A stretch of 64,000 nucleotides of DNA from Vermamoeba vermiformis (GCA_045837725.1 JBEWZL010000302.1:124001-188000), one strand, 5' to 3'; positions 1-11,672 are shown, counted from the stretch's first letter. The notes: generated by a model from the letters alone, not told the origin. Made by a program: numbers and translations.

Positions 1-2684
1 AAAGTGTTGACATTTTGTTTTCGTAGTTGCACATCAATGGTTTGGCAATCTTGTGACAATGGAGTGGTGGCGCGAGTTGTGGCTCAACGAAGGATTTGCG
101 ACGTACATGGGCCATCAAGTCATTCACGATTTGTTTCCGAATTGGAACGTGTGGGGTCACTTTTCAACCAAGTACTACGTCAAGTAAGATATCTAATCTC
201 ATTATAATATATAATTTTGTGTACTAATGTAGTTATTATTATAGTGCGTTGCAACTGGATTCGTTGACTTCGTCACATCCGGTTGAAGTTGAGATCCAAA
301 ATTCCGCCGAGATTAGCGAGATCTTTGACGATATTTCTTATAGCAAAGGTACTACTATAATACTATACTTATTAGATAAGTCTTTATCTAACGATTTTTT
401 GCAGGTGCTGCCGTGATCCAGATGTTAGTTGCGTTCATCGGTGAAGAAGCATTTAGAAAGGGCCTGAACATTTATTTGAACCGATTTCAATATAGCAATG
501 CTAAAACAAATGATCTGTGGCAAGCATTGACTGAAGCGAGCGGTCAAAATGTTGCTAAAGTTATGAACAATTGGATTATGGAGACTGGTTATCCGTACAT
601 TAAAATCACTAAAGATCAACAAGGTAAATTTATGCAAAGATTAGTTATGAATATTCGATACTAATAGGGAAATTATGTATAGGAGGTTATGTTGTTGAAC
701 AGAATCGATATTTGCGAGTTGCGGATCCAAAAGCGAGCAACCCGATCTGGTCGTTTAATGTTAGCATTGATGATTTTAACGGTCATAAACACCTCGTTGA
801 AATTACAGGTAAAATTTCTTAGAAAAATTACGTAATTATGTAATTTTTGCTAATTGAATGGTTTTTCAGAAAGAAAAACTGGCTTGCAAAATACAAAGTG
901 CAAGTGTTTCAAATGCAATATGCGCCAAACAGGATTTTATCGCGTATTATACCCACTTGAATTCTACGAACAATTTGCAGAAGAAATTAAGCAAAACAAA
1001 GTCGAAGAACTTGATCGATTTGGGCTGCAAAGCGACGCATTTGCACTTGCAAAAGCAAATTTGCTGCCGTTCAGTACTGTTTTGGAATTAGTTCGCGCCT
1101 ACGAAAATGAAAAATCTTACCATATTTGGCAAGATTTAATTGCCGAGTTGAGCGCTCTGAGTACGGTAAGAAAAAAAATTATTTGACACGTGTCACTTTT
1201 TTAAAGCCACTAACGCGTTTTGTAGCTTTGGAATGGACAACCAACATACGATTTATATAAGAAATACGTATTAGAGCTCTTACAGCCTTCAATTAAGAGA
1301 TTGGGTCTCACACAGAAATCAACGGATTCAGATCTCGACAAACTTTTGCGTAACTTGCTCTTTTCTGCAGCGGTGAGGGCTTACATTTTCAATAATACCT
1401 TTATTAATGGATAAAATTTCACTACAGTAATTCAATTGAATATAATGGTGAGCAATCGCCGAAAGTGTCGCCGTAACTCTGTTCACAGCGATGCTAACGG
1501 TGAAGATCCACCATTATCTCCTTATTGGGGATTAAACCCCGTTTTGGTGCTCTGAAACCCCGTTAGAGAGACTATTTTGGGGTTACAGGCAACCCGTCCA
1601 ATTAATTTTACCCAGATCCGATAATTTTTATCGGGCCTAGACTTTATAAATAAGAGCTATAGGTGCACATTATACTATTATATATATATATATGTTATTA
1701 TGGTGCTAATACTTGGGCCAAGCAAGTACTTGGAGTTGCAAAACCGAGGTCTCGGAGATCTCGTGCAACGAACCGGGATTAGCGACCCCTATAGCAATAA
1801 TACCCCCTAAAACAGGGTTTTAGTAGCCTGTAACGGGGTTTCCGCCCCTGTTACCAAGTTACCGCCAAATTATATTCGATTTGGCCACCATAGTGAAATT
1901 TTATCCAATGTTAATTTATAAGGGCTTATTCGGCCACGAAGAAATCATTGCCGAGGCAAAAAGATTGTTCAAGCAGTATTTGACAGATCCGCAATCGATT
2001 CAGTCAGATCTTCGACAAACAGTCCTTAACGTTTCTATTCTTAACGGCTGCAAAGATGATTTCGAAGCACTCCTGCAAAGATTTCCTAAAGCTGAGACGG
2101 CTGAAGAAGGCAAACATATTCTCGAAGCATTGGGATACGTGCAAGATGAAATATTGCTCCATCAATTCTTAGTAAGAAAAAAAAACCAATAATAATTCTT
2201 ATTTATGTAAATTTAACTTATTTAAAGACGTACCTTTTTACTCATGGAAATGTTCGAGATCAAGATCTGGCTCCCGGCCTAATCACCGCTTCAAACTCTC
2301 CGATGGGTATATGACGTCAATTCATATTATATATTTATATACTAATAATTCTTAGGTCTTAATGTTCTTTGGAAGTTCTACAAAGATAACTGGAAAATAA
2401 TTTACGAACGCATGTCAGGCGTCGTGTTTGTGTTCTATGACTCACTAGCCTTAACACTTGGTGTAAGTATAACACTATGTATATCATAATAGCCGAGACT
2501 AACTATTGTATTATAGAACTTTAAGACGAAAGAAATGGCACAAGAGGTCCAAACTTTCTTCGCAAGTCAGCCGGTCGCGGGCATCGAACGAACAATCAGC
2601 CAAGTCATTGAAGCGATTAACGCTAAAGCAGTTCAACTAGAAAGCATTAACGATTCTCTGAACAATTGGTTCATGAAAAAATAA
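1..2684 (+). CDS. M1 zinc aminopeptidase (puromycin-sensitive type), 3' part
   Basis: Cytosolic-type M1 metallo-aminopeptidase that removes N-terminal residues from peptides. The window starts inside an intron; the first visible exon begins at 27 and reads [15 protein letters not shown] then [12 protein letters not shown], which is the zinc site just after the HE of HExxH (that HE lies in the exon before the window) and includes the third zinc ligand Glu. Exons by frame continuity: 27-183, 245-348, 405-623, 683-808, 870-1165, 1226-1372, 1923-2171, 2228-2306, 2356-2462, 2517-2684. The later exons match the ERAP1_C-like helical domain ([39 protein letters not shown]). The 550-nt intron 1373-1922 is about ten times the usual size because of an inserted element; its acceptor (TTATAAG) is weak. 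Family is certain; the N-terminal half is outside the window. Confidence 0.93.
1409..1906. mobile_element. MITE-like inverted-repeat element inside an aminopeptidase intron
   Basis: The ends are perfect inverted repeats for 16 bp: GGATAAAATTTCACTA at 1409-1424 and its reverse complement at 1891-1906. The similarity continues imperfectly for about another 20 bp (both ends share GAATATAAT). A 3-bp AAT sits just outside each end (1406-1408 and 1907-1909), a possible target duplication. Removing the element plus one AAT leaves a 49-nt intron, the normal size here. Inside are sub-terminal, partly inverted GC-richer segments (AAACCCCGTTA-type, about 1535-1590 and 1800-1850) and a TA microsatellite near 1679-1694. 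No transposase ORF is present, so it would be a non-autonomous element. Confidence 0.72.
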
Positions 2685-4069
2685 ACGCGAAGATAGTTAC
2701 GAACTGACCCTAACAAATTATTTGGACAAGCATTTGTCCAATTCTTCTATTGAACACAAAACAACTAGCAACCTAATTCAAACTTCGAAAAAGCTCGCAT
2801 GAGTATTATCATATCATAATAGGTATGGGAGCTATTGAGCTGAGTAACAGCCCGGCATATTTCATTTTGATCCGACTTTGGTACGGCGTAAAAGGGTCAA
2901 AATTATATTTTAATACAATTATATTATACTTATTTTTCAATAATACTGCTGCCCAAGCTGCGGTGCCTTTTTATCTTTGATAAGGCAGTTAGTAAAACTT
3001 TTATTATTATTATTTTTAAATATTTATTCTAGACTCACTCCAGCATTTCGTTAGCATACCCAACAGAGTACGGCAGTAAGCACCTAAAAATGGATTTTTC
3101 TAAATTATTAATTTACACCAAAATATTTTGTCGATCCACTTTTCACTTTTTTCATCCTGGTGTAATACTGTTATAGGACCTTAAAATAAGCGTGGGAGAA
3201 CCATTGGCGTAAATCTCTACAAATAGAAAGATTCGGGTCTCATTCACGTCATAATCACGTTTCAAAGCTCAAAAGTTCCTTATTACTGCAGTTAGTCCCG
3301 ACCACTTAATTGGACTTTGACGGAACAATATTGCTCGGAGTCGAATATGGACGAATCGCGGTTCATGAACAAACAAGCAGTCCTAGATATTCACATCATA
3401 CTAAATTTTTGGACATCGAACAAAGCATGAGCTCGTGCATGGCAACATTTGCTTTATATAATATTTCAATACTGGTTTAATTAAGGTAAGCGATATCAAG
3501 TAGCATGTGATTTCAGCTAAAAATAGAGGCGCGATTGTGAACGTCGTGCTTCGAAATCGATTCCAGTTAAACAAGTAGCGTAACTTGGGCATTGCCATAA
3601 GATACTATAGTTAATACTTTAAATGCCTTTGAATCGAATCATCTCTACATCAATTAATATCTTTTCTAGATGAAATTTCTTTGCGCCACGCGAGATTCTC
3701 CGTCATTACTGTTGCCAAAAATAGACATAATATTGATTTAATATCGATCAAAAAAACTCCACGTACGTGCCTTTTACTATTTCAAAACATTGATTTTATG
3801 TGGATCGAAAGCAAATGTGATTTGTTATCGAAATTGCAATAAGCAGCTTGGTAGGAAATTGATAGAGTATTTAATTTTTAGGGAACATCAATTGACCGAA
3901 GGTTTGTTTAATCCATTCAATCTCGAACGGGAGATTGACAAACAGGTCACATCGTGTCAAATTGTTGACGTTCGACCAGAAATAGCAAGAAATTGAACCC
4001 TTTGGTTCACAATATTTTGTTGCATAGCATAAGTCATCGAACACAGCACCACATCGGCCCAAAAAAGTG
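2685..4069. other. Gene-free stretch between aminopeptidase and 7TM gene
   Basis: This 1.4-kb AT-rich interval has only short ORFs with no recognisable domains, no good splice-linked exons and no tRNA-like arms. A small hairpin-forming segment occurs near 2970-2987 (GCCTT ... AAGGC). It should contain the 3' region of the aminopeptidase and the promoter of the 7TM gene. I see no supported gene. Confidence 0.5.
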
Positions 4070-6223
4070 ATGCATCTGCACTGTTGGAGCGTCTTCGTTG
4101 CAATTTTTATTTTACTCGCATCCATTAGCCATTCATGCGCCCAAATCACATTCTACACGGACAATGGACCAGTGACTCAGGATGTCGCGCAGCTGTTCCT
4201 CGGAAGTACGTCAAATAATTGCTGACATCCACATCTGCCGTATCTAACCGTTTCTGAAACGCAGACGACTTTGAATTAGCCGAGCCTATCATTAATTATA
4301 CGTCCATATACGTAGCGCAAGTAAATAAGGATCAAGATGTGAGTGGCTTGATTGTAATCACGCCAACAGTTAATCCGATCGAACCAACGATCCGGATTTT
4401 GCAACAGAACGGAGCTTTAGCTGTAGTCTTAGCATATGACGGTATCTGTAAGTGAAAGCACATTGATTTTTAAATGATTCAGCTTGAATTCCGTAATATT
4501 TTTGATTACGTAATGCGTGACCTTTCATCCGATTGCAATTTACGAACGGAATCGATTCGCGGCATAATATGCCAAAGACTAATTAATTGTATGATAGTGG
4601 TGCCAGGAAGAAGCTTTTTTAATGTTGATGGCTCGCAGGGAAAAGGAATAACAATCCACGCTTTCGAAGTTGGATCTCAAACTACTCCGCTCTTGTCGTC
4701 AATCTATAAATCAGCCGATACACGTGTTATAATATCGATTCAATCGACAGGTACGTTTCTATCTTTACTCTGAAAGTCCTTCGTAGTTCGTAATCCAGAA
4801 CACATCCACAAAAAAATCTATTTTATAGTCATTTTGTCTCAAAATCAGGAATTAATGACATAATTCACTATAGGCAACGTATGGGTTAGTATTCCAGAGA
4901 ACCGTAAGTACTTACTATCGATTAATGCTACAATATTAGAAAATTTTAAACTTGTTCTGATCGGAGTTCATTAAAGACATCGACATTGCTTTTTCAGTCG
5001 TAATCGGTGGTGGTGCAGCGTGGTGCGTCGGTCTTGCTATTTATAAGCTGGTATTATTCAGTAGAATTCGAGGAAAGTTTACTAGAGGGATCCCGCAAAC
5101 TTGTTTGGCCTTGCATTTGGTTGCTAACCTAAGTAAGTCCTATTATACGTTCCCTCATATTATTTTGACGTCATGGACGTGCCACTACAAAGTCCTAATG
5201 CAATTCAAATGAAGATCCAAAATTTCCTTTTATGGCAAAATTACAGTTTCATTATTTATGCAGTTTTCGACCTAATTTCGGTTCATTATTCGATTTATTG
5301 CCTAATTTAATATATCTCAGTTCGCTTAATCTACATGACGGTTGATCCGCTTGGATTTAGAAGAATATGGACCTACTACGCAGACAATATTCTCTACACC
5401 ATTACGGACCCTATAACTATCGTAGCTTCGTTGCTAATGAGCCTCTACTGGTAATTAGACCTCTTTTTATTTTTCCGATCTATTACAAAAATTAATAACG
5501 AAATTACTGCCGTAGGGTCGAAGCAATGACCAGCGCTTCGTTAGTAGTATACCCCGGTCTTAAGAAAATGAAGACACCATTTATTATATTCAGCATTGGC
5601 CTTGGTGTTCTCGAAATTGTTTGCGACGTTGTTCGATCCGTTGGTGTTGGTACGTAACTCCATTTAAAACAAGCTTGATATGTATCATAATAATATTATT
5701 TATGTACTATATAATATTTTATAACGATATGAGCTCATTTTTTGTCAATTAGTTGGCGCCAGCTTGACTGTCATGATCTCGGTGGTGATCTACCTTATTA
5801 CAATTGCCGGAATGTGCATATTCTATTTAATAGCATCAGTGCTCATTCTTAAGAGAATGAAAGCGAGTCAAACGGTCAGCAATAGAACTAATTTCTTGAA
5901 GCGCGTACGTACATCCGAAAAAATGCGAAATTGGATCTGACTTTAAATTGCTTTAGGTCACGTGGCTTATTATCGCTAGTGTTATATGCTTCTGGATCTT
6001 CTTTTTCTGCGTGGTTGCATTCACTTTTGCGGCAGTTGCGGGTACTCTTGCCGGATGGTTCACCATCAACTTCGTGTCCATGTTGGCGTTCATAGGAGTA
6101 TCTACTTGTCAAATATTAGTGTTCAATCCTCGAGCCTCGAAGTCTAGTACGAGCTCTATTGGTCGAAAAGAGTATTCTGAGAATACGCAGAGCACTGCCA
6201 TGACGACAATCAAGGCGGTTTAA
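4070..6223 (+). CDS. Orphan seven-transmembrane protein with N-terminal ectodomain
   Basis: Starts with a signal peptide (MHLHCWSVFVAIFILLAS, cleavage near SCAQ). Exons reconstructed: 4070-4205, 4265-about 4448, about 4600-4750, 4874-4902, then about six more from roughly 4997 to the stop at 6221-6223. The ectodomain of about 150 residues contains AVVLAYDGI ... VPGRSFFNVDG followed by GKGITIHAFEV, an arrangement like protease-associated (PA) domains, although this is a visual match only. Then follow seven hydrophobic segments (for example VVIGGGAAWCVGLAIYKLV, ITIVASLLMSLYW, TVMISVVIYLITIAGMCIF, WLIIASVICFWIFFFCVV) and a short Ser/Thr-rich tail. The topology suggests a surface receptor or a transmembrane scaffold. 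No GPCR family signature (DRY, NPxxY, WCW) was recognised. Exon joins around 4449-4600 are the least certain. Confidence 0.7.
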
Positions 6224-7280
6224 CGGATCCAACATAACACAAATTATTCACCTGTAAAATAGAATCAAAAGGAGCTATGTACAATAAATAAGCAAATACA
6301 TGAATTAGGTTGTCAGATGCACCATATTATACGATTCATCTTTTCGGGATCTCGAGATTATTATTGTTACTAGTAACGTTTGAGTCTTTGCGAGGATGGC
6401 ATAGCAGACACATCGGTAATGAGGCCTGCCTCGCTCATATTAAAATAAATATTGTTTTTTTGTTTCTGCGCCATCAATACCCCGAACATTTATCAACTTT
6501 ATTCATGGACTCGTATCGATGTGATATCCTTGAAGACCACTACTACTTCATTCATTCGATTAGATTTACTCTCGGGAGGGGATCAGCACTAGATTTTCCT
6601 TCTCCCGAGGACCATTCTTAGTCGGATCTCAAAATTCTGCAATAGTCGTAGCAGCATGTTTGAGTGCCCAACAATATTGTAACTAATTTTTTTAGTAAAC
6701 ACTGTTCTCCGTACCCTTTTGGAGCAACCCTGAGTTCAGGGTTCGAGAACAAAGTGCACCGCCGGGTGAATGGCTGTGGATCATGTACTATTAGTAGTGC
6801 TGCTGCCCTCCTTTCCAATGCTCCTATGAGTCAATAACACTTATCATTACTGCTCTATCGTTCCGCTAAACCTACTCGCTCAGCGGATCATCTTTACGGT
6901 TGGTCAACTTAGTCAAAGTCTTTGGTCGAGCGGTCCAGCACCGGATCGATCACCTGGGGCCTACTAAGGCTAATAGTTACCTCCGTAGATATCAAACAAA
7001 AAATACTCGGATCTGTAAGCAGAGACTCTTACCCCAGCTCGCACCTTCAAGACTTACACTAAAAGTTCTAAATCTATCAAAATATCAGAAGCAAATCGGG
7101 ATGTTCTAGAACGTGTTGCCTATGCAGTTAACGTCTTCATGTCACATGCCTTGTGTTCGAAGAAATCACGAGGTCTTTGACCAAAGTTTGACCGGCGAAA
7201 AGATAAATATTCTCGAGAACGACCAACAGTTCAATAACAACAACCAAACAACAACACAAGCGAACAAAAACAAACACAAA
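6224..7280. other. Intergenic region upstream of polyubiquitin
   Basis: About 1.06 kb without a supportable gene. It holds a hairpin at about 6569-6615 (CTCGGGAG ... CTCCCGAG, arms of 8 bp) and, at 7230-7280, an A/C-rich leader (repeated CAACAA and ACAAAAACAAACACAAA) just before the ubiquitin ATG that looks like a 5' UTR. A B-box-like GGTTCGAGAAC near 6736 has no tRNA around it. Confidence 0.5.
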
Positions 7281-7973
7281 ATGCAAATTTTCGTTAAAAC
7301 ACTTACTGGACGCACTATTACTTTGGATGTCGAAGCCAGCGACTCCGTCGAACAGATCAAGCAGAAGCTCCAAGACAAAGAAGGCATTCCTGGCGATCAA
7401 CAACGCTTAATCTTCGCTGGCAAGCAATTGGAAGATGGTCGTACTCTCTCTGACTACAACGTGCAGAAGGACAGCACTTTACATTTGGTCCTCCGTTTGC
7501 GTGGTGGCATGCAGATCTTCGTCAAGACTTTGACTGGTAAAACCATCACTTTGGATGTCGAAGCAAGCGATACTGTTGAGCAAATTAAGCAGAAGATCCA
7601 CGATAAAGAAGGCATTCCTGGCGATCAACAACGATTAATCTTCGCTGGCAAACAACTCGAAGATGGTCGTACTCTCTCAGATTATAATATCCAAAAGGAC
7701 AACACCCTCCACTTAGTTCTTCGCTTGCGTGGTGGCATGCAGATCTTCGTCAAGACTTTGACTGGCAAAACCATCACTTTGGATGTCGAAGCAAGCGATA
7801 CTGTTGAGCAAATCAAGCAGAAGATCCAAGACAAAGAAGGCATTCCCGGTGATCAACAGCGTTTGATCTTTGCCGGCAAACAACTCGAAGATAGTCGCAC
7901 TCTCTCCGACTACAACGTGCAGAAGGACAGCACTTTACATTTGGTCCTTCGTTTGCGCGGTGGAGCTTTCTAA
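7281..7973 (+). CDS. Polyubiquitin, three tandem units
   Basis: Encodes three head-to-tail ubiquitin units of 76 residues, each ending LRLRGG, plus a two-residue C-terminal tail (AF); 230 codons with no intron. Deubiquitinases would release monomers for protein tagging. The start is the ATG of [10 protein letters not shown] at 7281; the frame is open upstream to 7113 but that stretch is a low-complexity leader, not protein-like. All seven lysines are kept in units 2 and 3; unit 1 has Arg at position 11. Compared with the usual ubiquitin, all units carry E16D, P19A, I23V, N25Q, V26I, A28Q, P38G and E64D. Unit 1 also has T22S and I30L, unit 2 Q31H and S65N, unit 3 G53S. This is an unusually high divergence and the units differ from each other. 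Confidence 0.96.
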   Translation: MQIFVKTLTGRTITLDVEASDSVEQIKQKLQDKEGIPGDQQRLIFAGKQLEDGRTLSDYNVQKDSTLHLVLRLRGGMQIFVKTLTGKTITLDVEASDTVEQIKQKIHDKEGIPGDQQRLIFAGKQLEDGRTLSDYNIQKDNTLHLVLRLRGGMQIFVKTLTGKTITLDVEASDTVEQIKQKIQDKEGIPGDQQRLIFAGKQLEDSRTLSDYNVQKDSTLHLVLRLRGGAF

Positions 7974-8294
7974 CCAACTTCCCTCCTATAATGAATGTAA
8001 ATAAACCTTGATTGATCCTATCATTTTCTTATCCAAGTCGATCTACTAAGTACGTCAATTAGTTACTTCAGCGACACTATTGAGTAGTGCACCTTAGATG
8101 TAGCATCTGAAAAGCAAATATTAGGCTTAGTTTTACGCACATGAAGATCCAAACTTACTCTAACATTAGTCAATTCCCGATCTTGCCTTGGACGTGGTGA
8201 TAACATATATTATCTTTAGTCTAAAAAGTATACTTTATAAATACAAGTTTTGATCTCGAAAGCGAGATCTGCACAGCTTACATACGCCGTTGAA
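7974..8294. other. Convergent intergenic gap, polyubiquitin to Ras-like gene
   Basis: The interval lies between two convergent 3' ends. It has an AATAAA-like signal close after the ubiquitin stop (AATGTAAATAAACC, near 7990-8006) and otherwise AT-rich sequence. Nothing else recognised. Confidence 0.4.
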
Positions 8295-9210
8295 TTATTT
8301 TTTCTTTTTCTGATCTTGAGGGTGACGCACCTCAGGAAGGTCTCTGTGCTTAGGCTTCATCATAATAGGTTGTTTCGGAGGTCTCGTCGTCAATCGATCG
8401 GTACCCAAATTAGGCAATACCTTCTCCAACACATTGACAAAAATCTTTCGGATCTCGTCCTTTTGATCGTAGTCCTGTAAGTGCGCAAAAGAAATATGAT
8501 GTTCTGCAGCGAATTTTGAGACCTTTTCGAGGTTTTTTGACTTTCCTACTGCAACGAGAACGATAGGCAACGCATCAGCAGTCGTCTTCTGAAAGCTAAA
8601 AAAAAAGTTTAGCCACATCCGGATTCAATTTCGAACCGTTACGCATAAAATTGAATTAACTGCACATAATTATAGTATTATGTAACTTACTTTAGAATGT
8701 ATTGCAAATTGGTCGCGTACTCTGTCGCCGAGAAGTGCTTCGGATCGGCAAGCAGGATGTAAGCGTCGCATGAGACGAAGCGAAATTCGGTTGCAAAGTC
8801 AGGTGACTCATAAATATCAAATTCGATATTTTGGCCGTTAACTTGAGCCGCTGCCCTGTTTGCCAAGGATCAATAAATAAAAAACAAAGTCGAGAGAAAT
8901 AATTAAACAATTATCGTAAAATATTAAAATAAATGCAAGTTGAATAATTTGTAAAAACTAACGTAATTTTAAAGAACGTATTTGCGTTCGGAAAATGGGA
9001 ATTCAAATTTAAATTGACTAAGCAAAGACTTACTCTGTAAAGTCTGTTTTCATCGTTCTACCCATAATCATAGGATCGTAACTGTCCATAGCACCAACAA
9101 TTTTGTAATTGGCTACGCAGTAACGTAAGTACGGCCGAACCTAGCTCTCGATCGTTACTGAATAACTTACCTGTATGGGCGCGATCTCCTTCAACTGCTA
9201 TCTTTATCAT
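8295..9210 (-). CDS. Ras-like protein lacking canonical GTP-binding motifs (pseudo-GTPase)
   Basis: Four exons on the minus strand, starting at ATG 9210 (MIKIAVEGDRAHT, a 40-nt first exon). The order of elements follows Ras: an N-terminal beta strand, an effector-like segment SYDPMIMGRTMKTDF (Ras SYDPTIEDSY), strand VNGQNIEFDIYESPD, then VSCDAYILLADPK, and a fourth-strand VLVAVGKSKNLEKV, HISF and a C-terminal helix FVNVLEKVLP. The nucleotide motifs are lost: the P-loop GxxxxGKS/T is VEGDRAHTAN, the DxxG is ESPD, and NKxD is GKSK. The tail is long and basic (ending DQKKKK) with no CAAX box. I infer an adaptor or scaffold that has lost nucleotide binding. Very small N-terminal exon joins are the weakest part; an additional alternative first exon could restore a P-loop. 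Confidence 0.7.
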
Positions 9211-9570
9211 TGTGTTATATTATATTAACGTTTATTTAGCAAAACAAAGCTCGCTCTGGCCTTTTTTTAATAAACTTGTAGCCTCTCCGCTGGCGATATG
9301 TCCAAAACGAAAGGACATACTGAGCAATTGTAGCAACTTCCGCTATAGTCAATACTAGCTATCGTTGCGACTTAATTCCATGCCAGTCTAGTAGACTCCT
9401 TCAGCACTTCGTTGCACGCTGCGTCCCGAAAAGCTCATCTGATCGGCTTCGCAACTCTGAGAGCTATTGTTCGTCGAACTTCAGCTTCTATCTCTTCTTC
9501 TAGGCTAACTCTTCCATTATTGATCTGAAATCCATTCTTCTTCTTAATATTCTAAGCAATAAAGTAACTC
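9211..9570. other. Intergenic region between two minus-strand genes
   Basis: Contains the promoter of the Ras-like gene and the 3' flank of the GPCR gene. The middle (9360-9530) is CT-rich in runs of TTCNGC type. No ORF, tRNA or repeat is recognised. Confidence 0.4.
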
Positions 9571-11672
9571 TTAGGCACCGAAGCTGAGAGCTTGTAGCGG
9601 CAAGCCACTCTTGTCAGAGTTGTAATTGTGTCTTCGTCTGCAGCCCTTGCAAACAAGGAACCGATAAGGCGTCCAATCCGTGCCAAAGACGAATAAATTG
9701 ACCCAACCACTCAACGAAGCGGATATGCTGAGACCAATTCTTGCTCCGAAGGTTTGAGGGTCAGGAATGCCCAAATTCGCTAGAGCAATGCCTCTAATTC
9801 GAATAATCTGCGCCAATAAGATTGTCACAAGGTACAAAGCCAAAAAAATAATGAGTCTTAAGTTCAGACCACGGATTCGGACTTTCATTACGTTGTCGTT
9901 GCTGTTTCTAGACTAAAATGGAATAATAAGTCAATATATTGCGATGAACGATTAGCTAAAATAAAAAATATTGCAATCTTAATGAGAAAAATTTTGAGCG
10001 TCGTACTAGATCCAGATCTTTATACCTCATATTACGATTGAAATGATTAAATTAGCTTATTTATAATATGTATATATATTATTAAATCATTAATGTATGC
10101 AGAACATGAAATTACAAAGCTATAAGACCTCGAATACTTACAGTTCGCAGATGGTGCAAAGTGATCGCGAGTAACACAGCTGTGACGACGCACATGCCAA
10201 CAACCCAAATAATATGCGTGCATAATAACCATAGTCCATGATCAGACGCACTAATGTAGCACCAAAGTCCGGATGGGCCGTACTTTCCAGCAATCAAATT
10301 CACTAATTGTTCAGAATCGGTTAGCACAACTTAAAACACTATAGATTGACAATAAATACTATCGCGTTGCGATATGATAATTATATTTTGCGTTATAATT
10401 GACGTGAATGCTGTCGGATCCGTTTCGTTACAAAACAATGAAACTAACCACGACAACCAATATCTCGACAGCACTTATAATACATGGAATAGATTTGATT
10501 TGATTTAATATCGAACTAGTTTTGTTTTGAAATGTGCCAATGGCATGTCACAAATAAATAAAAACTTTCCTAATAAAGGAAAAACTTCGGATATTTGCAG
10601 CAAAGCAATTAAAGAACCAATTCGTGAACAAAATAATTTGCACAGATGACGTAGATCATACGTAGCATTATTGCGTGTTATTTCCAGCCATTCAATTTGA
10701 TTCAATTTCAACCGTATTTCTAAATCTGGAACTTACCTAATACTGGGGCGATCGGAACAACGAATCCGATCATTAGATATTGTACTTGTTGTCTATATGG
10801 GTTCAATGAAGTCGGTTTTTGCAAAATTAGACGATAAAGCTGTAAATAAACGTTTAGGAAATAAAATCCACGAACAATTACCAAAGTAGTACTTGACACT
10901 TACCGAAATAGTCAATATCATCACCCATATAGTCCACGATAAGTATCCATAGTGCGCGAAGATAGCTTATAATTTTAAAAATAAAATCAGTTCCAGTACA
11001 TCCAAGATAAAAATTCGATTGAAATCTCAAACGTAGAATTGCACGCCAATCGATCAAAAAACATTGCTTCTAAAATATATTATACTGCCATCTTTTTATT
11101 ATAAGTATGATTAAGTTCTCGCTTACCTTGGAGAGTGCATAACGGGCTTGGTACGCGATCCAAAGCTGGATGGCCCGCTATGAGACCAAAAGGAACGCCA
11201 AAACTAGAATATAATTACTTTAGTGAGATGTTCTATAATGAAAACAATAGCAGCCTCGAAGCTGAATCAACACAAAAGTCAGAAAACACAGATTTACAAA
11301 GTTGTGCGGTAAAAGTTGTGTCATATTATTAAAGTCGATTGTCAATAGCAATTATGATTCGATTATAGTATAGTCTGTTCCATTTGATGAAAAAACTCCG
11401 GAACGCTGATCGAGGCAAAAAATAAATTAAAATTTAAATAGACCTACCTTGCTATGCAAACAGCGATAAAAGAAAATAAGAATATAGATGAAGGATACTT
11501 TCTCGATCGTTTATCAAGTCTGCAAGATTGATTAGATGATTATTCGTGAAAAGCAACTTTTTTCTTACGCGTATCCGATCCCAATTAATACATTGAGTCC
11601 AAATGACGTCCAGCTGAGTGCGTCAGTAATTTGTAATAATAATAAATCTTCTTCTGTTGGTCCAGTGGCCAT
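9571..11672 (-). CDS. cAMP-receptor-like (Crl/cAR) G-protein-coupled receptor
   Basis: Seven-TM receptor in about seven exons, starting at ATG 11672 (MATGPTEEDLLLL). TM2/3 region reads KYPSSIFLFSFIAVCIAS, followed by GHPALDRVPSPLCTLQG, where the Cys and the terminal QG are typical of cAR-like receptors. The extracellular loop before TM5 has YGPSGLWCYIS, equivalent to the GxxGVWCWI of the family. The last exon has TM6 and TM7 (LRLIIFLALYLVTILLAQI, ISASLSGWVNLFVFG), the latter matching the SLQGFxNxLVF TM7 motif. Members sense extracellular cues through heterotrimeric G proteins; the ligand cannot be read from the sequence. The cytoplasmic tail is short. The exon 1-2 join uses the acceptor giving GYAKYPSS. 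It is divergent from the SDR gene, 503 bp apart. Confidence 0.85.

Noticed and set aside
3871-4149. Minus-strand ORF overlapping the 7TM gene start
   Set aside because: It overlaps the signal-peptide exon of the supported plus-strand gene and has no domain.
6720-6790. B-box-like GGTTCGAGAAC, possible tRNA
   Set aside because: No acceptor, D or anticodon arms could be folded around it on either side.
7113-7280. In-frame extension of polyubiquitin to an upstream ATG
   Set aside because: The stretch is A/C-rich, low complexity and not protein-like, and MQIFVK at 7281 is the known start of ubiquitin.
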